Origin: Lactobacillus sp. HBUAS51381
GTDB lineage: Bacteria; Bacillota; Bacilli; Lactobacillales; Lactobacillaceae
NCBI RefSeq assembly: GCF_012641095.1
Contig: NZ_JAAVSC010000004.1
Location: forward strand, 57,589 to 121,588
DNA: 64,000 bases
Reading direction: 5' to 3'
This document shows, in pieces, positions 1 through 8,509 of the stretch (position 1 is its first letter; each line of letters starts with the position of its first letter). The translations under genes and the position numbers were made by a program. Below the pieces are notes generated by a model that saw nothing but the letters and a program-made list of their open reading frames with translations, had not been told where the DNA came from and did not search any database.

Positions 1-1394
1 TGTGAGGAATCGTTGAGCCGACTGTGGCGAATGCCATAGGTGAAGTAGATGACGAGTCCCAGCGCAAACCAGATTGACGAGGCAATCCAAGTCTCTGCTG
101 GTAACTGGAGCATCATGCCAAAGCACAGCAGGCCAGAGACGATCGGTAACACGGGATACCAGGGAACCTTGAAGCCGGAGTTCTCCGGGAGTTCCTTGAT
201 GTGCCGCAAGCGGATAATGCCAAAGGAAACGAAGAGAAAGGCCACTAAAGTCCCGATGTTAACCAGGTTCGTCAATTGCGCCAGTGGGACGAAACCACCG
301 AGCAAGGCAATGACAACGGTGATGACCGCTAGACTATTCTTCGGTGTGCCATTGGTGGCATCAATCTTCCCCAGAAATTTGGGCAACAGACCATCCCGAC
401 CAACCGCGTAGATTAAACGGGACGAGCTGTAGATCATCGTGACCATCATCGTAAACATGCCGGCCAGTGCGCCCAGGGAGATGATCCCTGAGGTCCAATT
501 TTGATGGACAAGTGTGAGCGCAAAGGCAACGGGGTCGGCGACGTTCAGCTTGGTGTAGTGCACCATCCCGGTTAAGACCACGGCGACTAGCATGTAGAGC
601 ACGGAGGCCACAATCAACGTGCCAATGATCCCAATGGGCATGTTCTTCTTGGGATTCTTCACTTCGGCGGCCGAGGCCGAGACCACGTCGAACCCTAAGT
701 AAGCGAAGAAGACGGTCGAGGCGCCACGTAGAATTCCCTTGGTGCCAAACGGGGCGAAGGGCTGCCAGTTGGCGGGCTTCACGTAAAAGATCCCAACCAA
801 TACGAAGAGAATAATAATGGCAATTTTGACAAAGACAATCATCGTATTGATTCGCATCGATTCACGCATGCCGCGATTGAGTAGCCAGCTGATGAGCAAG
901 ACCACGAGAATCGCGATCAGGTTACCGTATGTACCGTGAGCGGGGTCGTAAGGACCGGTGAGCGCCGTGGGAAGTGAGACGTGGAACCCAGCGATAAACG
1001 AGTTAAAATAGGCCCCAAAGGAGTTGGCCACGGCGGCCACAGCCAGCACGTACTCCAGAATCAAGGCCCAACCCAGAATCCAGCCGATGATTTCGCCAAA
1101 GGCAAGGTTACCGTAAGAATAAGCGGACCCGGCCACTGGTAGAACAGAGGCAAACTCGGCGTAACACATGGCCGCTGTCGAACAGACAATGGCCGCTAGT
1201 AGAAAGGATAAGACAATTCCGGGCCCGCTATACTGTGCGGCAATGGTCCCAGGAAGAATGAAGATCCCCGTTCCAATCACCGCACCAATGCCCAATGACA
1301 TCAGGTCTTTTGCCGTCATGGTCTTGGCAAAGTGCTGGTCACTTTTTAAATAATTATCTAAGCTTTCGCGGCGAAAAATTCGCGAAATACCCAT
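1..1394 (-). CDS. APC-family amino acid permease, C-terminal end outside the window
   Basis: Probable cytoplasmic-membrane amino acid/proton transporter of the APC superfamily (YfnA / cationic amino acid transporter type). Reading leftward from an ATG at 1394, preceded by AAGGAGGC, the frame stays open to the window edge (about 464 codons). The N-terminus has a short cytoplasmic segment, then the family signature around residues 35-50 (GIGAVIGTGIFILPG), a substrate/ion-binding loop in TM1 of APC proteins. Many hydrophobic helices follow, and near the edge the sequence reads YFTYGIRHSRL, typical of the last helix of this family. It is therefore almost complete; only the last few residues lie beyond base 1. 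The substrate cannot be told from sequence. It is divergent from the Nudix gene and has its own promoter at 1429-1458. Confidence 0.88.
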   Translation of the reverse strand, partial: MGISRIFRRESLDNYLKSDQHFAKTMTAKDLMSLGIGAVIGTGIFILPGTIAAQYSGPGIVLSFLLAAIVCSTAAMCYAEFASVLPVAGSAYSYGNLAFGEIIGWILGWALILEYVLAVAAVANSFGAYFNSFIAGFHVSLPTALTGPYDPAHGTYGNLIAILVVLLISWLLNRGMRESMRINTMIVFVKIAIIILFVLVGIFYVKPANWQPFAPFGTKGILRGASTVFFAYLGFDVVSASAAEVKNPKKNMPIGIIGTLIVASVLYMLVAVVLTGMVHYTKLNVADPVAFALTLVHQNWTSGIISLGALAGMFTMMVTMIYSSSRLIYAVGRDGLLPKFLGKIDATNGTPKNSLAVITVVIALLGGFVPLAQLTNLVNIGTLVAFLFVSFGIIRLRHIKELPENSGFKVPWYPVLPIVSGLLCFGMMLQLPAETWIASSIWFALGLVIYFTYGIRHSRLNDSS

Positions 1395-1428
1395 AAAAAG
1401 CCTCCTTAATAATGATGATATCTCGGAT

Positions 1429-1458
1429 AGTGTACCCTAGACTTAAATTAAAAGTCAA
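1429..1458 (-). promoter_or_regulatory. Promoter of the APC permease
   Basis: On the minus strand TTGACT (1458-1453) and TACACT (1434-1429) are separated by 18 bp. The implied start of transcription is about 25-30 nt before the ATG, so there is no room for a T-box or riboswitch leader. Confidence 0.55.
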
Positions 1459-1871
1459 TGAGAGTTGGCCAGACTTTTGCGAATTCTCGGCTAAATTTTA
1501 CCCATAAAGGCATGTTTCGGGATAGAATAGAACAGATATGGTCATCGTGAGCTTGACCTAAAGGCTATCCGAAAGCGGAAGAAAGGCGTTAGTGGTAGGG
1601 AATAAACGCCGTGGTTGTGCCATTTGATGGCGATGAGTTGATCTGACCGGGGGGGACGATAATCCAGGATAAATCGTCTGGTTCGGGTTTGACGGTCGCA
1701 TGGCGTCACCGTACCCATTTTTTCTGAAAAATTTCGCCGGCCGTCGATGTTCTGTGTTAAAGTTAAACTTCACGCGAACTGTTGCTTACGGTTTGGGGTG
1801 AGGCACCGGTGGTCGGCGTGGCCTTTAGCGTCAATCCGCCGTCGATCAGTGAAAGAGGAGGCAACTTTAAA
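1459..1871. other. Intergenic region without a recognisable gene
   Basis: About 410 bp between the permease promoter and the Nudix gene. A 71-codon minus-strand frame at 1558-1773 has no ribosome binding site or recognisable motif. No terminator, tRNA or strong promoter could be identified. Confidence 0.5.
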
Positions 1872-2297
1872 ATGATTACTGAAAATGCAAGCGGCGCTGT
1901 GGTCTACCGACTCGTGGACCAGCAACCGCAATATCTATTATTGAAGAGTGCAACGAGCGACTTCTGGGGATTCCCCAAGGGGCACGTCGAGGGGACCGAG
2001 ACCGATATTGACACGGCCGTGCGCGAAATTCGCGAAGAAACGGGCCTCAACGTGACGATAAATCCCGAGTTCCATGCCGACCTAGATTATGATATGAAAA
2101 ATGGTCATCACAAACACGTGGTGCTTTACACGGCCCAGGTGCCCGCTGATGTTCTGATTGATCGCCAAGTCGAGGAAATTAGCGACTTTGGCTGGTTTGA
2201 TTTTGCGACGGCCCACGAGCGGCTGAGCTATCCCAATCTGCAGAATTTATTGACCCAAGCCAACACCTTCTTAACGGGAGCACAACATGGCAAATAA
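1872..2297 (+). CDS. Nudix hydrolase (diadenosine tetraphosphatase-like)
   Basis: Hydrolyses a nucleoside diphosphate linked to another moiety; by similarity probably a bis(5'-nucleosyl)-tetraphosphatase-type enzyme of the cytosol. The complete Nudix box is visible at about residues 38-60: G-x5-E-x7-RE-I-REETGL, including the REEE-type metal-binding glutamates, preceded by WGFPKGH. The protein is 141 residues, a usual length for a single-domain Nudix enzyme. The ATG at 1872 was chosen because AGAGGAGG sits about ten bases upstream; the frame stays open further up but without a ribosome site. The 3' end overlaps the next gene by 11 bases, so the two are translationally coupled. The substrate is an inference. 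Confidence 0.88.
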   Translation: MITENASGAVVYRLVDQQPQYLLLKSATSDFWGFPKGHVEGTETDIDTAVREIREETGLNVTINPEFHADLDYDMKNGHHKHVVLYTAQVPADVLIDRQVEEISDFGWFDFATAHERLSYPNLQNLLTQANTFLTGAQHGK

Positions 2298-2847
2298 GGT
2301 CTTAGTGATTACGGGCGCTACTGGAACGGGAAAGACCACGGTACAGGATTATCTGGTTGACCAGTACCCTGTTACGAAGGTGATTACGCATACGACACGG
2401 CCACCGCGGCAGGGTGAAGTTAATGGTCGAGATTATTATTTCGAGACCGATGAGAGTTTTCAGAAGAACCACTACCTGGAGTCCGTCTTCTATTCGGGCT
2501 ACCACTACGGGTCATCCCGCGAAGGCTTGGCCGCCGGATTTGAACGGGCCCCCTTTGTGGCGATCGTCTTGGATACCAAGGGCGCCATTACCTATGCGCA
2601 GGAGCTGGGTGATCAAGCGGTCATCATCTTCTTAACGGTCAGTCAACCGGATGAGCTCTTGACCCGTGTGACGCAGCGTGGGGATGACCGGGCAATGCTC
2701 AAACAGCGCTTTGCCAGTCCCGAATATCGGCGAGATCTGACCATGCCGCTGGCTTTACGGGGGACCGCGATTCAGTTGAACAATGATAACTGGCAACAGA
2801 CGCAGATTAAACTGGACACGTTGATGAAACGCTTACAGGCTGAATAG
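2287..2847 (+). CDS. Guanylate kinase-like protein
   Basis: P-loop nucleoside monophosphate kinase of the guanylate kinase family, 186 residues. Residues 9-16 form the Walker A loop (GATGTGKT). The GMP-binding region is visible as HTTRPPR, GEVNGRDYYF (about 37-55) and YSGYHYG (about 69-75), all standard Gmk elements. It is slightly shorter than the housekeeping enzyme (about 200), and its lid and C-terminal part (from about residue 110) are less conserved, so it may be a paralogue rather than the essential Gmk. Its ATG lies inside the end of the Nudix gene, suggesting a two-gene unit handling nucleotides. Confidence 0.8.
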   Translation: MANKVLVITGATGTGKTTVQDYLVDQYPVTKVITHTTRPPRQGEVNGRDYYFETDESFQKNHYLESVFYSGYHYGSSREGLAAGFERAPFVAIVLDTKGAITYAQELGDQAVIIFLTVSQPDELLTRVTQRGDDRAMLKQRFASPEYRRDLTMPLALRGTAIQLNNDNWQQTQIKLDTLMKRLQAE

Positions 2848-2929
2848 CTTGCACTTTGGTTGAGTTTCGTTGGGAAATGTGCGAAACTAACTAGGAATTC
2901 GGACTAAATTTTAAGAGGAGGCCACCATC

Positions 2930-3394
2930 ATGGCAGATACGTTGAGCGCCGCCGTGGCGATTTTAAGAAAGAATAAATTCAAGTTGACCAAACAGCGGCA
3001 CGCGTTGCTCGAGTTCTTATGGACCAATCAGGGCCATTATACGGACGTGGTGGCTGTCGATGCTTACATGCGAACCGAGTTTCCGGGAATGAGCCACAAC
3101 ACGGTCTACCGCAACCTGAAGGAATTTGAGGAAGTGGGCATTGTTGAGCAGAACACGGAACAGGAGCGGGCGCGCGTTAAATACCAATGTGACTTCCATC
3201 ATCAGCACCATCATCACTTTGTCTGCCAGAATTGTGGTAAAGTCACGGAACTGCAAATGTGCCCGATGGACTTTTTCTGCGATCAATTACCGGGCTATGA
3301 GATTACCGGGCATAGTTTTGAGCTGTACGGTATCTGTGCGGAATGCAAAGCGGCCGGTGTTAAGGCAGCACCCAAATCTTTAGTCAAAAATTAA
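2930..3394 (+). CDS. Fur-family metalloregulator (Fur/PerR/Zur group)
   Basis: Cytosolic DNA-binding repressor of 154 residues. Residues 10-85 form the winged helix with the recognition helix region SHNTVYRNLKEFEEVGIVE, characteristic of Fur proteins. The dimerisation/metal half contains a histidine-rich segment (HHQHHHHF, about 86-93) and two CxxC pairs, CQNC and CAEC, that would bind the structural zinc, plus the H-S-F-E-L-YG-C stretch. ATG with AAGAGGAGG upstream. Which metal or peroxide it senses cannot be decided from sequence; Fur, PerR and Zur share these features. It stands alone between the kinase-like gene and the Ser/Thr-rich protein gene. Confidence 0.88.
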   Translation: MADTLSAAVAILRKNKFKLTKQRHALLEFLWTNQGHYTDVVAVDAYMRTEFPGMSHNTVYRNLKEFEEVGIVEQNTEQERARVKYQCDFHHQHHHHFVCQNCGKVTELQMCPMDFFCDQLPGYEITGHSFELYGICAECKAAGVKAAPKSLVKN

Positions 3395-3470
3395 GAGAAT
3401 TTTGAGAATTTCTTGTCTTTAACGTGCGATAATAATAGGCATTGAATAAACGTACAAGGAGGAATGTAGC

Positions 3471-4010
3471 ATGGCGTACCGGACACCACCCTTTATCACG
3501 CCGTTTGCCATTGTTTCGATGGCACTCGCGCTCGGGGCTACCAACGTCGTGACCAATTCCGTCACGAAGACCAACGAAGGGGCTTCACGGACGTCGACGA
3601 GTTCATCACTGGTCGTCAACCAATCCAACGATTCGAAGAAAAAAGCCAGCGACGATAGTAAGAAGAAGGCTTCCGATTCTTCTAAGAAAGACAGTAGTGA
3701 TTCATCTAGCAAGGATAGCAGTAGCAGTAGTAGTTCGACCACGGATACGGAAAGTTCGTCGGCTAATTCCACATCGGAGACCGGAACCAGTACGGCGGGA
3801 ACCACGGGTTCAACCGGCACTACAGGGGCGAATACGTCTTCCAAGAAGAAGCCATCATCCACAACCACCAGTTCAACGACGGATGATAATACGACAACTG
3901 ATGACACGGGGAGTACCAGCGACGATACCACCGGTGACACTGGGTCGAGCACGTACAGTCACGCAACGACGACCAACAATACGAATGACACCACGACTAC
4001 GGGTCAATAA
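3471..4010 (+). CDS. Ser/Thr/Lys/Asp-rich exported or membrane-tethered protein, unknown function
   Basis: A 179-residue protein with an N-terminal hydrophobic segment (about residues 8-26, PFITPFAIVSMALALGA) that could act as a signal peptide or signal anchor. The rest is nearly all serine, threonine, lysine and aspartate, including imperfect SKKKASD repeats at about 55-75 and Thr/Ser-rich tracts to the end. No LPxTG, lipobox or folded domain is visible, so it is probably a disordered extracytoplasmic stalk or glycosylated linker. Start supported by AAGGAGG upstream. It lies 20 bases before the membrane protein gene and is probably cotranscribed. The low-complexity composition produces a long antisense frame that is not a gene. 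Confidence 0.65.
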   Translation: MAYRTPPFITPFAIVSMALALGATNVVTNSVTKTNEGASRTSTSSSLVVNQSNDSKKKASDDSKKKASDSSKKDSSDSSSKDSSSSSSSTTDTESSSANSTSETGTSTAGTTGSTGTTGANTSSKKKPSSTTTSSTTDDNTTTDDTGSTSDDTTGDTGSSTYSHATTTNNTNDTTTTGQ

Positions 4011-4030
4011 AGAAGGAAGGGGGACCGATC

Positions 4031-4978
4031 ATGCTGAGTTTTCTTGATATGGTCAACCATTATCTAGGCTACATCAACGTAAGCGTGAAGATTAAGAACC
4101 GCATCTACGTTATTTTGGGTGCATTAGGGGATCTATACCTGTTTTACATCGGCGTCCGTTACCTTCAAAATGGGCATCCATTCTGGGGCCTGTTGATTTT
4201 ACTGGTCGCCATTATTCTGTTGTATTTTGCTTACCTCAACACGGTGTATTACTTCACGAATAAGAAAGCACCATTTGATATTTCGCCGAAGATTGAGAAG
4301 CTCCTCCACATGAAGCCTAAAGAGGCCGAGTTGGATCAGCCTAAGCGAACCATGGGTGGTCGAAACATTCCAGCCAATGGGTATTTCGATGAGAAGAAAA
4401 TATTACCTGGGAAATTAACGTCAACACCGATTGAACAGGATAATATTCAAAATCTGGCAACACGGCTCCAGCAAAATCAGTTATTACAGCTGGACTATTC
4501 CGGATTAGGCGACCGCGAGATTACGGAACAAACACGTCAGAGTGGAAAACCGGTCTATGCTTCTGGTCCGGGCGCCTTAATTCCGTACTTTGAGATGCAA
4601 TCCGAAAATCACCAGCTGGTGGTTTATGCCGGCATGAATCAGGCCGAGAAACAACGGGTCGGCGTGGTCAGCACGGTGGGGTTACAGAACGTTGCCGATG
4701 TCCGTGATCAGTTTGAATTGTACCTCGCCAACGCCACGTTGGTTGGCGGTCCCTTTAAGGTTTTGGGACGGACCTCGGTGATTGAGCAGGAGAATGATTT
4801 TCAAGTGGCCGTACAACTGGCCTACAAGCATCAAAATGATTCGACCGGTCGGAGCTCTGACACGGGCCGAACCATGCGTGAGACGCCAACAACGTCGCGA
4901 CGGGCACGGTATGACCAGGGGCCTTCGTCAGAACGTGACGCTGAACCGATGACGCGGACCTCACGTTACCATCACTAA
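4031..4978 (+). CDS. Conserved lactobacillar membrane protein, unknown function
   Basis: 315 residues. Two adjacent transmembrane helices lie near the N-terminus (about residues 27-46 and 50-75), followed by a long soluble region without a recognised catalytic motif and a polar, arginine/serine-rich tail (about 275-315). The arrangement suggests a membrane-anchored cytosolic or external domain. The ATG follows AGAAGGAAGGGGGA. It directly follows the Ser/Thr-rich protein gene and ends at a terminator, so the pair forms a unit. It resembles uncharacterised domain families confined to lactobacilli; I cannot assign a function. Confidence 0.72.
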   Translation: MLSFLDMVNHYLGYINVSVKIKNRIYVILGALGDLYLFYIGVRYLQNGHPFWGLLILLVAIILLYFAYLNTVYYFTNKKAPFDISPKIEKLLHMKPKEAELDQPKRTMGGRNIPANGYFDEKKILPGKLTSTPIEQDNIQNLATRLQQNQLLQLDYSGLGDREITEQTRQSGKPVYASGPGALIPYFEMQSENHQLVVYAGMNQAEKQRVGVVSTVGLQNVADVRDQFELYLANATLVGGPFKVLGRTSVIEQENDFQVAVQLAYKHQNDSTGRSSDTGRTMRETPTTSRRARYDQGPSSERDAEPMTRTSRYHH

Positions 4979-5001
4979 ATGCAACTTAAATAGCATACAT
5001 G

Positions 5002-5032
5002 AACGCGTAGGGCCAAGGCTCTAGGCGTTTTT
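5002..5032 (+). terminator. Rho-independent terminator after the membrane protein gene
   Basis: Arms AACGCGTAGGGCC and GGCTCTAGGCGTT (11 of 13 pair) around a two-base loop, followed by T residues. Confidence 0.75.
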
Positions 5033-5090
5033 GATTTGGCTGCTAAAGGTCACCATGACGCCATAGGCAATGAAGATGACTGCAACAAGT

Positions 5091-5208
5091 GACGTGCTTG
5101 GAGCCTGACGGGGCTTGGTCAGACTTCAAAACGCACCTGAGGACCGCAGAACGAAGGTGGTCCCCACAGCACCGGAATCTCTGACAGACACAGGCGGTCA
5201 TTAATAAC
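5091..5208 (-). repeat. Intergenic repeat family 1, partial copy D
   Basis: Reading on the minus strand, this segment carries the left part of the repeat: TCAGAGATTCCGG, GCTGTGGGGACC, GCGGTCCTC and a degenerate GTTTTGAAGTCTGACCAA. It stops before the hairpin-rich right half. It sits between the terminator of the preceding gene and the promoter of the amino-acid importer operon. Confidence 0.65.
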
Positions 5209-5228
5209 GCCCCAGACTCTTTGGCTTT

Positions 5229-5255
5229 AGGGCAAGAATGTTCGGAAATTCTTGC
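5229..5255 (+). other. Inverted repeat in the leader region of the amino-acid importer operon
   Basis: GGCAAGAA and TTCTTGCC flank a short loop, giving an eight to nine base-pair perfect stem about 260 bp upstream of the ATP-binding protein gene. No T-tract follows, so it is not a plain terminator. It may be an operator or the remnant of one. Confidence 0.35.
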
Positions 5256-5397
5256 CACTTATGTCAGCTTTTCTAACACGGTGGTGCCACACACGATATT
5301 TTTTTTGAAGGGGACGCGTCAGGCGCCAACCCGTGGTACGCCTAATCTTTTTATCCCTGAATCGTTTGCGGGGGTGGTCACACCGAGTGTGTTTATT

Positions 5398-5426
5398 TTG
5401 ACCGGGTTATTTTTTTGGTTTAAACT
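5398..5426 (+). promoter_or_regulatory. Promoter of the polar amino-acid importer operon
   Basis: TTGACC (5398-5403) and TAAACT (5421-5426) with 17 bp between them, leaving a leader of about 80 nt before the first gene. Confidence 0.5.
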
Positions 5427-5512
5427 TGATTTTGGACACAAAAAAATCCAGATGCATGGCTGTCGGGGACGACTGCATGGCAACTACTTTAGGTATGTGG
5501 AGGGAAAGACTT

Positions 5513-6253
5513 ATGTCAATGATTGAATTTCACAACGTTGAAAAATACTACGGTAGTTTTCACGCATTACACAACATTAACTTGACGATTGAAGATGGGG
5601 AGACTGTGGTGCTGATTGGCCCTTCTGGGTCAGGTAAGTCGACTTTAATTCGGACGATCAATGGTCTTGAATCGATTCGGCACGGTCAGTTGATCGTTAA
5701 TGGTCAAGATCTGGCGAATCCCAAGACGGATATGAACCGAATCCGGAAAAACGTGGGCATGGTGTTTCAACACTTTAACCTTTATGCGAATAAAACAATT
5801 CTAGAAAATATCATGTTAGCCCCACGGATCGTCCTGCATCGTAACGAGGATGAAAATAAAAAAGTGGCCATGGAGATGCTCGATCGCGTGGGCTTGGCCG
5901 ATCAGGCGCCAAAGATGCCGTCGCAACTCTCCGGTGGTCAGCAACAACGGATCGCGATTGCCCGCTCGCTGGCGATGAAGCCCAAGTGTCTGTTGTTTGA
6001 TGAACCGACCAGTGCCTTGGATCCCGAAATGATTGACGATGTGCTCAACGTTATGAAGACCATCGCCAGAGATTCCAGTATGACCACGCTTGTCGTGACC
6101 CACGAAATGGGCTTCGCGCGTGAAGTGGCCAACCGGGTTATCTTCATGGCGGACGGCCGCATCCTGGAAGACGACTCCAAGGAGACCTTCTTTGACGGCC
6201 AACCAACTAACGAACGGGCCCGTCAATTCCTAAGTAAAATTATCACACACTAA
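5513..6253 (+). CDS. glnQ: Polar amino-acid ABC transporter, ATP-binding protein
   Basis: Cytoplasmic ATPase subunit driving import of a polar amino acid (glutamine/glutamate type). 246 residues, the usual GlnQ length. Walker A GPSGSGKS (about 36-43), Q-loop in GMVFQHFNLY, ABC signature LSGGQQQR (about 142-149), Walker B CLLFDEPTSALD and the switch histidine in VVTHEMGF are all intact. The ATG at 5513 was chosen because GGAGGGAAAG lies just before it; the upstream extension has no ribosome site. First gene of a four-gene operon with the binding protein and two permeases. The exact substrate is inferred from family only. Confidence 0.92.
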   Translation: MSMIEFHNVEKYYGSFHALHNINLTIEDGETVVLIGPSGSGKSTLIRTINGLESIRHGQLIVNGQDLANPKTDMNRIRKNVGMVFQHFNLYANKTILENIMLAPRIVLHRNEDENKKVAMEMLDRVGLADQAPKMPSQLSGGQQQRIAIARSLAMKPKCLLFDEPTSALDPEMIDDVLNVMKTIARDSSMTTLVVTHEMGFAREVANRVIFMADGRILEDDSKETFFDGQPTNERARQFLSKIITH

Positions 6254-6273
6254 ACCGGGGGAGGAATTTAGCA

Positions 6274-7110
6274 ATGAAAAGATTGATTCGAAATCTTGGC
6301 CTCTTGCTGGCTCTGGTGACGGTCTCACTGATGGTAACGGCTTGTGGCAATCAGTCGTTAGCCAAGAAGAACGTGTTAAAGACCGATCAACAAGAGAAGA
6401 CGATTACGTGGGGCGTCAAGGCTGACACCCGACTGTTTGGATTGTTGGATACGAAGGATAATAAGATCAAAGGCTTTGAAATTGATTTGGCCACGGCCCT
6501 AACAAAACAGATGTTAGGGAAGGACGCTAAGGCCAAGTTCATTCAGGTCACGAGTTCTACGCGGATGCCGATGCTGAAGAATGGGAATATCGATGCCATT
6601 ATGGCCACGATGACCCCCACCACGGAACGGCGGAAGCAAGTGGCCTTTTCCAACCAGTACTTCATGGCGGGCCAGTCTTTGCTGGTCAAGAAGGGCAGTA
6701 GCATTAAGAACGTCCATGATTTAAACAAGCAAAAAGCCACGGTACTTGGGGTGGTTGGCTCCGATTCCGTTGAAAACGTGGCCAAGGTGGCGCCGCAGGC
6801 TAAAGTGCTTCAATTGACCGACTATGCCCAAGCCATGACGGCGTTGAAGTCCGGCCAAGGCCAAGCGTTGACTACCGATAACGGGATTCTTTACGGGATG
6901 TCGCTACAGAACCCGGGGTATGAGGTAACCCGGGGATCCTTCATCTCCGAACCCTATGGCATTGCCATGAACAAGAACCAAAAGGACTTCCGCTTAGCGG
7001 TCAACAAGGCGTTGAAGCAGGTTCGTGCGAGCGGCGAATACAACCGGATTCTTCACAAATGGTTCCACAATGTGAAGGGCTTCGACTACAAGGAGGCGGC
7101 TAAAGAATGA
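6274..7110 (+). CDS. Polar amino-acid ABC transporter, substrate-binding lipoprotein
   Basis: Extracellular solute-binding protein of 278 residues, lipid-anchored to the outer face of the membrane. The lipoprotein signal is visible: charged MKRLIRN start, hydrophobic core, lipobox VTAC with the modified cysteine at about residue 24. The mature part is a family 3 bacterial binding fold, with GVKADTRLFG, FEIDLATAL and the hinge region GVVGSDSVENV. ATG follows GGGGGAGG. Its end overlaps the next gene by four bases. Ligand likely glutamine, glutamate or aspartate, not provable here. Confidence 0.9.
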   Translation: MKRLIRNLGLLLALVTVSLMVTACGNQSLAKKNVLKTDQQEKTITWGVKADTRLFGLLDTKDNKIKGFEIDLATALTKQMLGKDAKAKFIQVTSSTRMPMLKNGNIDAIMATMTPTTERRKQVAFSNQYFMAGQSLLVKKGSSIKNVHDLNKQKATVLGVVGSDSVENVAKVAPQAKVLQLTDYAQAMTALKSGQGQALTTDNGILYGMSLQNPGYEVTRGSFISEPYGIAMNKNQKDFRLAVNKALKQVRASGEYNRILHKWFHNVKGFDYKEAAKE

Positions 7111-7745
7111 TTCATATTTTTCAAGCTTACGGCGGCACGTTACTCTACGGGCTCGGCCAAACATTGCTGTGTAGCTTTATTGCGTTAGTGTTTAGTTTGA
7201 TTATTGGGACACTCTTCGCCTTACTTGAAGAATCACCCAGTAAGGTTGCCCGGCATTGCGCGCGCGCCTACATCGAACTTTTCCGGAACATTCCGTTGCT
7301 GGTCATCACAATGTTCTTCTACGTGGTGTTCCCGCTGTACGTGGTTAAGATGAACGGGTTTACCGCCGGCACCATTGGATTGACACTGTACACGTCATCC
7401 TTTATTGCCGAAACGGTCCGCGCGGGGATTCAATCCGTGGATCCCGGGCAAATGGAAGGCTCACGGGCCAATGGTTTAACATATTGGCAGGCGATGCGCT
7501 ACATCGTCTTGCCCCAAGCCTTTCGGTACGTGATTCCACCACTGGGGAACCAATTCGTCAACCTGGTGAAGAATTCCTCCACGTTAGCCTTCGTTGGGGG
7601 CTTCGATCTGATGTATCAAGGTAACGTGATTGCCTCGAGTTCCCTGCAAACCATGGCGGCTTATGCGTCGGTCGGGGTGCTCTACTTGATTATCACGATG
7701 CCCATCAGTTACTACATGCGTTATCTAGAAAAACGGCTAGCTTAA
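7107..7745 (+). CDS. Polar amino-acid ABC transporter, permease 1
   Basis: Inner-membrane permease, 212 residues, HisM/GlnP type with about five helices. The EAA motif that docks with the ATPase is visible as EGSRANGLTYWQAMRYIVLPQAFR (shown in part: EGSRANGLTYWQAM), and RNIPLLV, typical of the family, occurs at about residue 63. Start overlaps the binding-protein stop (ATGA). Forms a heterodimer with the following permease. Confidence 0.9.
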   Translation: MIHIFQAYGGTLLYGLGQTLLCSFIALVFSLIIGTLFALLEESPSKVARHCARAYIELFRNIPLLVITMFFYVVFPLYVVKMNGFTAGTIGLTLYTSSFIAETVRAGIQSVDPGQMEGSRANGLTYWQAMRYIVLPQAFRYVIPPLGNQFVNLVKNSSTLAFVGGFDLMYQGNVIASSSLQTMAAYASVGVLYLIITMPISYYMRYLEKRLA

Positions 7746-7761
7746 GGGGAGGAGATTCATT

Positions 7762-8418
7762 ATGCTGCAAAACTTTATTGATGCTTATTCTCCCGACAAC
7801 CTACGCTACCTGTTCGGTGGACTGGGCATTACCATCCTAGTTTCCGTGATTTCGATTATTGGGAGTTTTATCATCGGGTCGGTTCTCGGTGTGATTCGCT
7901 ACGTGAAGATTAAATACGTTTCGGCCATTGTCGGTTTTATCATCGACGTTATCCGGAATTTACCATTACTGTTGATTTTATTTTTCACTTACTTTGGTCT
8001 GCCCAACCTGGGCGTCAAGCCGGAAATTATTCCGGCCGCAATCTTAGCCATGACCATCTTTGAGTCGATGATGCTGGCTGAAATTGTCCGTTCCGGGATT
8101 CAAGCGGTCGACCCCGGTCAGATGGAAGGGGCCCGGGCCAACGGGCTGACTTACTGGCAAGGCCTTTGGCACATCGTCTTACCCCAAGCGTTGGTCAAGA
8201 TGATTCCAGCTATCGTTAGCCAGTTTATCTCGTTGGTTAAGGACACGTCACTGGCAACGATCATTCTCTTGCCAGAAATGCTATTCCGGTCACAGATTAT
8301 CTACGGTCAGAACACCAACTACATTATTCCTATGTTCGTGGCTATCGCGTTGATGTACTTCATCGTCTGCTACCTACTCTCGCTATTGGCCAGCTACTTG
8401 GAAAAACGGCAGGCTTAA
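7762..8418 (+). CDS. Polar amino-acid ABC transporter, permease 2
   Basis: Second permease subunit, 218 residues, clearly paralogous to the preceding one: RNLPLLLIL, then the EAA loop with EGARANGLTYWQGLWHIVLP. About five transmembrane helices. ATG with GGGGAGGAG upstream, 16 bases after the previous stop. Last gene of the operon, followed by a terminator. Confidence 0.9.
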   Translation: MLQNFIDAYSPDNLRYLFGGLGITILVSVISIIGSFIIGSVLGVIRYVKIKYVSAIVGFIIDVIRNLPLLLILFFTYFGLPNLGVKPEIIPAAILAMTIFESMMLAEIVRSGIQAVDPGQMEGARANGLTYWQGLWHIVLPQALVKMIPAIVSQFISLVKDTSLATIILLPEMLFRSQIIYGQNTNYIIPMFVAIALMYFIVCYLLSLLASYLEKRQA

Positions 8419-8431
8419 TTCTGCTTAAACG

Positions 8432-8480
8432 AACAGCGACTGACATTCCCAAATTCACGGGGATGCCGGTCGCTGTTTTC
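8432..8480 (+). terminator. Terminator of the amino-acid importer operon
   Basis: AACAGCGAC (8432-8440) pairs perfectly with GTCGCTGTT (8469-8477), and the second arm is followed by T residues. Confidence 0.6.
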
Positions 8481-8509
8481 GTGTCGTTAGCACTGAATAT
8501 AGTCCTTCG

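Noticed and set aside
1395..1429. Possible T-box leader before the amino-acid permease
   Set aside because: The untranslated leader is about 28 nt and has no T-box sequence.
1558..1773. 71-codon minus-strand frame
   Set aside because: No ribosome site, no motif, and codon usage unlike its neighbours.
3419..3952. 177-codon minus-strand frame rich in Val/Leu/Ser
   Set aside because: It is antisense to the Ser/Thr/Asp codons of the exported protein gene, which give a long open frame by composition; it has no ribosome site or sensible topology.
5221..5526. 101-codon frame overlapping the start of the amino-acid importer ATPase gene
   Set aside because: Crosses the promoter and inverted repeat, lacks a ribosome site and resembles nothing.
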